Shown here piece by piece: positions 57,952 to 64,000 of a stretch of 64,000 bases of DNA. The stretch covers positions 1-64,000 of the forward strand of contig NZ_LIUQ01000018.1 in assembly GCF_001276715.1 (NCBI RefSeq), written 5' to 3'. The translations under genes and the position numbers were made by a program. Numbering within the stretch: position 1 is the first letter of the stretch; every line of letters begins with the position of its first letter. Source of the stretch: Planktothricoides sp. SR001. GTDB lineage: Bacteria; Cyanobacteriota; Cyanobacteriia; Cyanobacteriales; Laspinemataceae. The notes under the pieces are model-generated. The model searched no databases, was not told where the DNA came from, and saw only the letters and a list, made by a program, of their open reading frames with translations.

Positions 57952-58073
57952 GACAGGTTTTTTTTAGTTCATAACTCTGACAACTGCTATAAATATTTAT
58001 GTCAATCATGGTAAAATATGGTAAAATTTGCTATATTATAGTTGTGCGATTCTTTTTGATTTGGTGATTAACT

Positions 58074-58490
58074 ATGTCTGCCAAAGATAAGTTTCACGAA
58101 GTTGTCAAAACAGCCCTGCAAAAAGATCAATGGATCGTTACTCACGATCCATATCCGCTTCAGGCAGGTAGCTTTAATCTGGCGATCGATATCGGGGCAG
58201 AAAAAATTATTGCCGCTGAACAAAAAGGACGAAAAATTGCGGTGGAAATCAAAAGCTTTCGCAGTCCATCTAGAATTGCTGATTTTTACAATGCTTTGGG
58301 TCAATTCATCTCTTATCGTTCAGCTTTGAAGTTGCAAGACAAAGACCGTCAATTATACTTAGGAGTTCCTAGCGATATTTATGAGGAATTTTTTCAAACT
58401 TCATTTATTCAGGAACTTGTCCAGGAAAATCAAGTTTATCTTTTAACTTATAATATTGAACAGGAGGTCATTGAGCGATGGCTACCGTAG
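58074..58490 (+). CDS. xisH: XisH family protein
   Basis: 138 residues. XisH is one of the proteins needed with the XisF recombinase for excision of the Anabaena fdxN element, but homologues abound in cyanobacteria without such elements. Features: MSAKDKFHEVVKTALQKDQW, NLAIDIGAEKIIAAE, and VEIKSF. The Asp...Glu-x-Lys arrangement (AIDIGA... VEIK) is a PD-(D/E)XK nuclease pattern, so nuclease activity is plausible. It overlaps xisI by 13 bases, implying coupled translation and a protein pair. No xisF gene is adjacent, and no nif element is visible. The pair may act as a toxin-antitoxin-like or defence unit next to the type IIG enzyme. Confidence 0.9.
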   Translation: MSAKDKFHEVVKTALQKDQWIVTHDPYPLQAGSFNLAIDIGAEKIIAAEQKGRKIAVEIKSFRSPSRIADFYNALGQFISYRSALKLQDKDRQLYLGVPSDIYEEFFQTSFIQELVQENQVYLLTYNIEQEVIERWLP

Positions 58491-58813
58491 ATATTTATCG
58501 ACAATATATTCAAGAATTGCTGACAAAACGCTCCAAATTAGTTTGGAATCCTAAGATTAAGGCGGAAACAATTTTCGATCCAGAGAGAGACCACTATCAA
58601 TTAGTTTATGTAGGGTGGCCGACCAATGCCAAGCGGGTCTATGGGGTGGTGCTTCATGTAGATATTATTGATGGGAAAATTTGGATTCAACAAGATGGAA
58701 CCGAAGAAGGACTGGCGAATCAATTGGTTGAATTAGGGGTGCCGAAAGAAGATATTATTTTAGGATTTAATTCCCCAATCATGCGGCAATATACCGATTT
58801 TGGGGTGGGATGA
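58478..58813 (+). CDS. xisI: XisI family protein
   Basis: 111 residues, the usual partner of XisH. Family features: VDIYRQYIQELLTKRSKL, the YQLVYVGWPTNAKRVYGVV strand pair, IWIQQDGTEEGLANQLVELG and the C-terminal EDIILGFNSPIMRQYTDF. The start ATG lies inside the end of xisH in another frame (13-base overlap), with an AGGAGG-like site (ggaggtcattgagcg) just upstream within xisH. Its biochemical role is unknown; for fdxN excision it is a regulator of site-specific recombination. Compared with the family the length is normal. Confidence 0.9.
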   Translation: MATVDIYRQYIQELLTKRSKLVWNPKIKAETIFDPERDHYQLVYVGWPTNAKRVYGVVLHVDIIDGKIWIQQDGTEEGLANQLVELGVPKEDIILGFNSPIMRQYTDFGVG

Positions 58814-58889
58814 TGTAAATAATAAACACCACAAAGAGACTAAGGACATAAAGAAGATTACAATAAGACCAAGCAGTTAAATCTTAGCT

Positions 58890-61800
58890 ATGACTAATAA
58901 AATTACCCATCCTTTATTTCATCCCAAAACTCTGAATAATGCCATCCGCAATTTTACTTTTCCCCAAGACTTAGACCAACGTCATGCCCTGGTTAAAAAG
59001 TGGCTTGAACCACTAAAAGCAGGGACGCTGAATGAAATTAAAGAAGTTTCTTTACATGGGGAATTTCTGACGGATATTTTTCAGCGAGTTTTGGGCTATG
59101 TTTCGGTGATTTCCGGTGGGGGTAAAGCCTGGGAAATTCACGCGGAAACGACTATATCGGATGGGGGTGGTTCGGCAGATGCGGCTTTGGGTTTTTTTAC
59201 GGCTTCCGCAGGGAAAAAAGACAAAATTAAGCTAGAAGGAAAAGTTATCGCACCGATTGAGTTAAAAGGCGCAAAAGAAGATTTAGATCGCCCTCCTTCG
59301 GGTCGCAAAGAGTCAGCGGTGGAACAGGGCTGGCGCTATGCAAATTATACTCCAGATTGTCGCTGGGTGATTGTTTCTAATTATCGGGAGTTGCGCTTAT
59401 ATTATACCAGTAAAACTCCGGCTTATTATGAGCGGTTTCGTCTGGTTGATTTAGAGGATATTCAAGAGTTTAAGCGGTTTTATTTTATTTTCTGTCGGCA
59501 AAATTTTCTGGGGGTGAAATCCGATCGACCTTCGGCGATCGATCGCCTATTGGCTGAGTCCAATGAGGTGCAAGAAAGTATTACTAAGCAACTGTATCAA
59601 GAATATAAGGAGATTCGCGGGCAATTGGTGAAGCATTTTCGCTTTTCGGGGCCAAAAGACCTGCCCGATCGCGATCGCCTGCTAATCGAAAAAGCCCAAA
59701 AAACTTTAGACCGGATTTTGTTTATTGCCTTTTGCGAGGATAAGGGGTTATTGCCAGCAAAAACCATTATGCAAGCCCACGACCACCAAGATCCCTATAA
59801 TCCCCGACCGATTTGGGAAAATTACAAAGCGGTGTTTCGTTGGGTAGATAAAGGCAATGAAAATCCGCCGATTTCTGGTTATAATGGCGGGTTATTTGAA
59901 GTTGACCCCCTGTTAGATGAACAGTTGACCGTTCCGAATATTCTTTGTGGTCAAATTAAGCAGTTAACTCGCTATGATTTTGATACGGAGGTTTCTGTTG
60001 ATATCCTGGGGCGGATATTTGAGCAGTCCGTGACGGATTTAGAGGAGTTAAAAGCAGAAGCTACCGGGCAAGAATATAATCAGAAAAAAGGAAAACGCAA
60101 GACCCAAGGGGTATTTTATACCCCGGCTTTTATTACTCAATATATTGTTGAGGTTGCCCTGGGTGGTTATCTGAAAAAACAGGAACAGGAAATCCGCGAT
60201 CGCCTCCAATTAGAGCAAATTTCCCCACGGGCAACTAAGAAACGGCAGCAAGCAGAAATTCAGTTTTGGGAAACCTACCGGGATGAGGTTTTGAAGCAAA
60301 CCAGAGTGATCGATCCGGCTTGTGGATCCGGGGCTTTTTTAATTGCGGCTTTTGAGTATTTGCTGCGGGAATATGAACGAGTCAATCAAGCCTTAGCCAG
60401 TTTGGAAATTGGCGGTAAAAAAGATGCAGAAATTGTCGGTCAGCGCAGTTTGTTTGATTTGAACCGGACAATTTTAAACCAGAATCTCTATGGAGTGGAC
60501 TTGTCCCCTGAGTCGGTGGAAATTACCAAGCTTTCTCTCTGGTTGAAAACAGCGGAAAAAGGGAAAACCCTGACGGATTTAGATGGCAATATTAAAGTGG
60601 GTAATTCCCTGGTGGATGACCCGGAAGTGGCAGAACGGGCTTTTAATTGGCAGGCAGAATTTCCCGAAGTGTTTGCGGATGGTGGGTTTGATGTGGCGAT
60701 CGGTAATCCGCCTTATGTGCGCCAAGAATTGTTATCGCCAATTAAGCCTTATTTGCAAAAAAAATATCAGTCTTATGATGGGGTAGCGGATTTATATGCT
60801 TATTTTTATGAGCAAGGGTTAAATATTTTGAAACCGGGGGGAGTGCTTTCTTATATTGTGACAAATAAATGGTTGCGGGCAGGATATGGGGAAGCGTTAC
60901 GGCGGTTTTTTGTGGAAAATAGCGTATTTGAGGAAATTGTTGATTTTGGTCATGCCCCAATTTTTGAGGATGCGGATACTTTTCCTTGTATTGTGGGGTT
61001 ACGGAAACGATTAGATCCCCAAGGTTCCGGGGAAAAGTATGTGCAAGTTTGTCCAGTTCCTAGAGAAAAATTAGCGGATATTAATTTGACTCAATATGTG
61101 CAGCAAGAAAGTTATCCGGTTGCTTGGTCGCGGTTTTCTGCGGATGCTTGGAGTTTGGAACGGCCAGAAGTTGAAGCATTAATGGAAAAAATCCTGCGCG
61201 TGGGTATTCCCCTGAAAGAGTTTGCTGGAGTTAAGCCTTATCGGGGGATATTAACCGGGTTTAATGAAGCGTTTTTGATTGATGAGACGACGAAAAATCG
61301 TCTGGTTAAAGCTGACCCTAAATCCGCTGAAGTGATTAAGCCTTTTTTACGGGGTCGCGATATTAAACGCTGGAGTCCCGATTGGCAAAATTTGTGGTTA
61401 ATTTTTACAAAACGAGGGATTGATATTGATGCTTATCCGGCAGTAAAAGCCCATCTAAGTCAGTATCGAAAAAAATTAGAACCTCGTCCTAAAAATTGGC
61501 ATACAAATCAGGATGGGGAATGGCTAGGAAGAAAAACCGGAAGCTATCAATGGTATGAAATTCAAGATGCCGTTGATTATTGGCAGATGTTTGAACAGCC
61601 GAAAATTATCTATCAAGAAATTAATACTTTTCCAGCGTATGCGATCGATACTCAGGGTTATTTTGCCAATAATAAAGTGTTTCTGATTGCCAAATATGAA
61701 TTATATCTTTGTGGCTGCTTAAATTCTGCATTAGGATGGTGGATCGCTCATCAAATATTTCCCAAAATGATTGGTGATGCGGTGACTCCCCGTGGAGATA

Positions 61801-62243
61801 TTATGGTTGATTTTCCGATCGCCCCACCCACCGCACAAATCCGCGAACAAGTGGAACCGATTGTTAGCCGTTTGATTGAAATCACCCAAGCCAACCAAAC
61901 TGCCTATAAAGAAGTATTGGACTGGTTACAAGTTGAGCAAAAAATTGATAAACCTGGTGAAAAACTGGAAGAGTTTGCTAACTTAGAAGAAAATGATTTT
62001 ATTCAAGAAGTGAAAAAGCGCCAACCCAAATCATCGGGCGGTATGAGTCCCTCTGCCCTGAAAGAACTGCGGCAAGTTTATCAAGATTATGCCCCGGATA
62101 TTCAAGCCCGTCAAGCAGAAGCCTTGACCCTGGAATATCGTCTTGCTGATTTAGTTAATCAAGCTTATGGTTTAACTCCGGAAGAAATAGATTTAATGTG
62201 GAAAACTGCGCCGCCAAGAATGCCGATCGCCCCGGAAAAATAA
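58890..62243 (+). CDS. Type IIG restriction-modification enzyme (Eco57I/MmeI-like)
   Basis: 1117 residues in a single polypeptide. The N-terminal nuclease (1-180) has Asp97 in GGGSADAALGF and Glu124-x-Lys126 in IELKGAK, a PD-(D/E)XK site. A helical connector follows (200-430). The adenine-N6 methyltransferase has motif I DPACGSG (475-481) and motif IV NPPY (606-609), with YGVDLSPESVEITKLSLW next to motif I. The C-terminal half has a TaqI-type target recognition region (KPYRGILTGFNEAFLID, ending in DAVTPRGDIMVDF). It would methylate and cut DNA without partner subunits, protecting against phage and plasmids. It follows xisI by 76 bases. All motifs intact, so probably active; recognition site unknown. 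Confidence 0.93.
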   Translation: MTNKITHPLFHPKTLNNAIRNFTFPQDLDQRHALVKKWLEPLKAGTLNEIKEVSLHGEFLTDIFQRVLGYVSVISGGGKAWEIHAETTISDGGGSADAALGFFTASAGKKDKIKLEGKVIAPIELKGAKEDLDRPPSGRKESAVEQGWRYANYTPDCRWVIVSNYRELRLYYTSKTPAYYERFRLVDLEDIQEFKRFYFIFCRQNFLGVKSDRPSAIDRLLAESNEVQESITKQLYQEYKEIRGQLVKHFRFSGPKDLPDRDRLLIEKAQKTLDRILFIAFCEDKGLLPAKTIMQAHDHQDPYNPRPIWENYKAVFRWVDKGNENPPISGYNGGLFEVDPLLDEQLTVPNILCGQIKQLTRYDFDTEVSVDILGRIFEQSVTDLEELKAEATGQEYNQKKGKRKTQGVFYTPAFITQYIVEVALGGYLKKQEQEIRDRLQLEQISPRATKKRQQAEIQFWETYRDEVLKQTRVIDPACGSGAFLIAAFEYLLREYERVNQALASLEIGGKKDAEIVGQRSLFDLNRTILNQNLYGVDLSPESVEITKLSLWLKTAEKGKTLTDLDGNIKVGNSLVDDPEVAERAFNWQAEFPEVFADGGFDVAIGNPPYVRQELLSPIKPYLQKKYQSYDGVADLYAYFYEQGLNILKPGGVLSYIVTNKWLRAGYGEALRRFFVENSVFEEIVDFGHAPIFEDADTFPCIVGLRKRLDPQGSGEKYVQVCPVPREKLADINLTQYVQQESYPVAWSRFSADAWSLERPEVEALMEKILRVGIPLKEFAGVKPYRGILTGFNEAFLIDETTKNRLVKADPKSAEVIKPFLRGRDIKRWSPDWQNLWLIFTKRGIDIDAYPAVKAHLSQYRKKLEPRPKNWHTNQDGEWLGRKTGSYQWYEIQDAVDYWQMFEQPKIIYQEINTFPAYAIDTQGYFANNKVFLIAKYELYLCGCLNSALGWWIAHQIFPKMIGDAVTPRGDIMVDFPIAPPTAQIREQVEPIVSRLIEITQANQTAYKEVLDWLQVEQKIDKPGEKLEEFANLEENDFIQEVKKRQPKSSGGMSPSALKELRQVYQDYAPDIQARQAEALTLEYRLADLVNQAYGLTPEEIDLMWKTAPPRMPIAPEK

Positions 62244-63080
62244 AAAGAAAACCTATAATTAAAACCTATAATTAATATATCTGGAAATTCCAGTGGAATT
62301 AGAAGCCAAAAATGCTCGTCGATCAAATAATCTGAACCCTTACTATATCAGGACTTACGCAAAGCCTGTATCAATAGGGTGCCTTTCCGATCTGGTCGCG
62401 TGCCGGAGGCATTTCGGTAACGCACCCATACAATGTGGATTAGCTGCCGATCGTTCTGAAATTATTCACTTTTCCTGTTTATGCCGATCGCCTTGCCAAA
62501 ATGCCGGAATCAGCAGTCATTGATATCCCAACATGATGATCTGAATTCCATAAATCCCCTCTAAAATCCCCTCTAAAATCACCCTTAAAATCCCCGTCGC
62601 CTATCTTGGGCAGTAAGTAAGGATACTTACGGAGAATCTTGGCCAACCTTATATATGACGGAAGATCGAGGGTTTGAGACGGTGGGCGATCGCTTCAGCA
62701 TCACCTCTGAGGAGAGCATTTTTACTTACGCCGATCGCCACAAATTTTTGTAATAAAACTTAATATAAAAATCATAAATTCCGTTGTATAGTCATTGCCT
62801 AATAGGTCAGAAAAAAAGGTAAATTATTACCCAGACCTGAATTGAGAGAATTTTTTCCATCTCATAAAAGAGGAAAAGACTCTCATAATTCTCTGAAGCC
62901 AGTTTTAATTTCCCGGTTTCTGTTCCAGAAACCAGTGGTCAACTGGATAACGACAACAGAAGACAGTCAATCGGAAACACGATCTCTGTCCAGACCTCTG
63001 GATTAAACAAGTCTGAATCTGTTGCCAGAAAAAAAAACTTTAACTCGATACCAATCCAATTAACATAGGAGATTTAGTAA
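62244..63080 (+). promoter_or_regulatory. Upstream region of the phycocyanin operon
   Basis: 837 bases without a convincing gene; the ORF at 62293-62523 has no family-like sequence and includes a caggacttacgc dispersed repeat also seen at 43619. The last 300 bases should hold the cpc promoters and a long leader. A small hairpin (gtaagta-agga-tacttac, 62612-62629) and an AGGAG ribosome site (63068-63072) are visible. Light-regulated expression is expected from biology, not read from the sequence. Confidence 0.55.
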
Positions 63081-63599
63081 ATGCTAGACGCATTCGCAAG
63101 AGTGGTTTCCCAAGCTGATGCTCGCGGTGAATTCCTGAGCACCGCTCAATTAGATGCTCTGTCTGCTATGGTTTCCAACGCCAACAAGCGTCTGGATACC
63201 GTCAACCGGATCACCAGCAATGCTTCCACCATCGTCGCTGCCGCTGCCCGCGCTCTGTTCGCCGAGCAACCCCAACTGATCGCTCCCGGTGGAAACGCCT
63301 ACACCAGCCGTCGTATGGCTGCTTGCTTGCGCGACATGGAAATCATCTTGCGTTACGTCACCTACGCCACCATTGCTGGTGACGCCAGTGTGCTCGATGA
63401 CCGCTGCTTGAATGGTCTGCGTGAAACCTACCAAGCTTTAGGTGTACCTGGAGCTTCTGTGGCTAACGGGGTCAGCAAAATGAAAGATGCCGCTATCCAG
63501 ATCGCTAACGATCCTGCTGGTATCACTCCTGGCGATTGCAGCGCCCTGATGTCTGAAGTGGCTACCTACTTCGATCGCGCTGCTGCTGCGGTTGCTTAA
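63081..63599 (+). CDS. cpcB: C-phycocyanin beta subunit
   Basis: 172 residues, the exact length of CpcB. Phycocyanobilin attachment cysteines Cys82 ([10 protein letters not shown]) and Cys153 (PGDCSALM) are present, and Asn72 (GGNAYTS), the gamma-N-methylated residue, is conserved. Pairs with CpcA to form the (alpha-beta) monomer and hexameric rods of the phycobilisome, which pass light energy to allophycocyanin. The gene is GC-rich with strongly biased codons compared with its neighbours, as expected for a very abundant protein. A good AGGAG site lies before the ATG. First gene of the cpcBA operon, 135 bases before cpcA. Confidence 0.98.
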   Translation: MLDAFARVVSQADARGEFLSTAQLDALSAMVSNANKRLDTVNRITSNASTIVAAAARALFAEQPQLIAPGGNAYTSRRMAACLRDMEIILRYVTYATIAGDASVLDDRCLNGLRETYQALGVPGASVANGVSKMKDAAIQIANDPAGITPGDCSALMSEVATYFDRAAAAVA

Positions 63600-63734
63600 T
63601 CTGCCGGACCAAAGTCCTGCTTTAGCAACAGCATCGGAAATCACCAAAGATTTCACACAATTATTAGCCGATTGATTTAATTCAAGGCTAATCAAAATTC
63701 AGCAAATCATCATCACAAGGAGATAGTTCTCAAC

Positions 63735-64000
63735 ATGAAGACCCCAATCACAGAAGCCATTTCTGCCGCAGATTCTCAAGGCCGTTTTCTGAGCAATACT
63801 GAACTGCAAGCTGTTGACGGTCGCTTCAAGCGTGCCGCCGCCAGCATGGAAGCTGCTCGCGCTCTGACCAACAATGCTCAAAACCTGATCAATGGCGCAG
63901 CTCAAGCGGTGTACAACAAGTTCCCCTACACCACCTCCATGCAAGGTGCTAACTACGCTTCCACCGAAACCGGCAAGTCCAAGTGCGCTCGTGACATCGG
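63735..64000 (+). CDS. cpcA: C-phycocyanin alpha subunit (5' part, runs off the window)
   Basis: The first 88 codons of Cpc[37 protein letters not shown], and the bilin-binding Cys84 in KSKCARDIG at the very edge. About half of the usual 162 residues is present; the rest lies beyond 64000. A strong site (CAAGGAGATA) precedes the ATG. Linker genes (cpcC, cpcD) and lyase genes usually follow and are not visible here. Confidence 0.97.
   Translation, partial: MKTPITEAISAADSQGRFLSNTELQAVDGRFKRAAASMEAARALTNNAQNLINGAAQAVYNKFPYTTSMQGANYASTETGKSKCARDI

Noticed and set aside
62293-62523. Small ORF between the type IIG gene and cpcB
   Set aside because: It covers a dispersed caggacttacgc repeat and gatcg-rich sequence, with no recognisable protein features.

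Overview
The window is a 64 kb stretch of chromosome from a cyanobacterium, most likely a filamentous non-heterocystous (Oscillatoriales-type) one. Three things point there: the start of a phycocyanin operon (cpcB and the 5' part of cpcA) at the right end, the very frequent HIP1 octamer gcgatcgc, and many cyanobacteria-typical families (XisH/XisI, DUF1822, Uma2, CHAT, PEP-CTERM, LCIB, FtsH, HflX, NdbB). The species cannot be fixed from sequence alone.

Layout. 0-10 kb: a secreted pentapeptide-repeat protein, a SigF-like sigma factor, a coiled-coil protein, DedA, a type II NAD(P)H dehydrogenase (NdbB-like), a HAD hydrolase, an RtcB RNA ligase interrupted by an intein, and two Uma2 nucleases. 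10-18 kb (mostly minus strand): a decayed membrane-protein gene, an acidic EF-hand-like protein, an FHA-domain protein, an MFS exporter and a receptor-type Ser/Thr kinase joined to a LIV-type solute-binding domain. 18-24 kb: repeat-rich DNA with two diverged copies of a TGTCG-array element, a tandem duplication of an Rpn/DUF2887 nuclease gene, a lipoprotein and a secreted protein. 24-31 kb: a putative signalling or defence module (STAND ATPase, small winged-helix-like protein, DUF1822 protein, CHAT caspase-like protease with four membrane segments, small membrane protein). 31-38 kb: a GNAT enzyme, tRNA-Thr(CGU), an M48 protease, an SGNH-like protein and a V4R/phycobilin-like/TPR operon resembling the photosystem II assembly (PAP) operon of Synechocystis. 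38-55 kb: a diguanylate cyclase, a type IIA topoisomerase A subunit, a response regulator, a TPR protein, a Cys-cluster protein, an oxidoreductase, the grxC-gshB glutathione pair, a cistern-type PEP-CTERM protein, HflX and an LCIB-type carbonic anhydrase. 54-64 kb: gcvT, an FtsH protease, Uma2, XisH/XisI, a single-polypeptide type IIG restriction-modification enzyme and cpcBA.

Two themes stand out. First, reading-frame lesions are concentrated between 10 and 26 kb: two frame changes in the remnant at 10.4 kb, an in-frame stop upstream of the FHA gene, single shifts in the MFS and receptor-kinase genes and two in the STAND ATPase. No comparable lesion was noticed elsewhere, so this is either local gene decay or a patch of poor sequence. 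Second, intergenic DNA is packed with small palindromic dispersed repeats of at least five families. One such element sits in frame inside the ndbB-like coding region.

The best candidate for an under-described system is the 23.9-30.9 kb CHAT/DUF1822/STAND neighbourhood. The paired TGTCG arrays at 18.62-18.88 and 23.37-23.61 kb and the RtcB intein with a C2H2-like insert come next. All assignments come from reading the sequence and from memory of the families; no database search was run.
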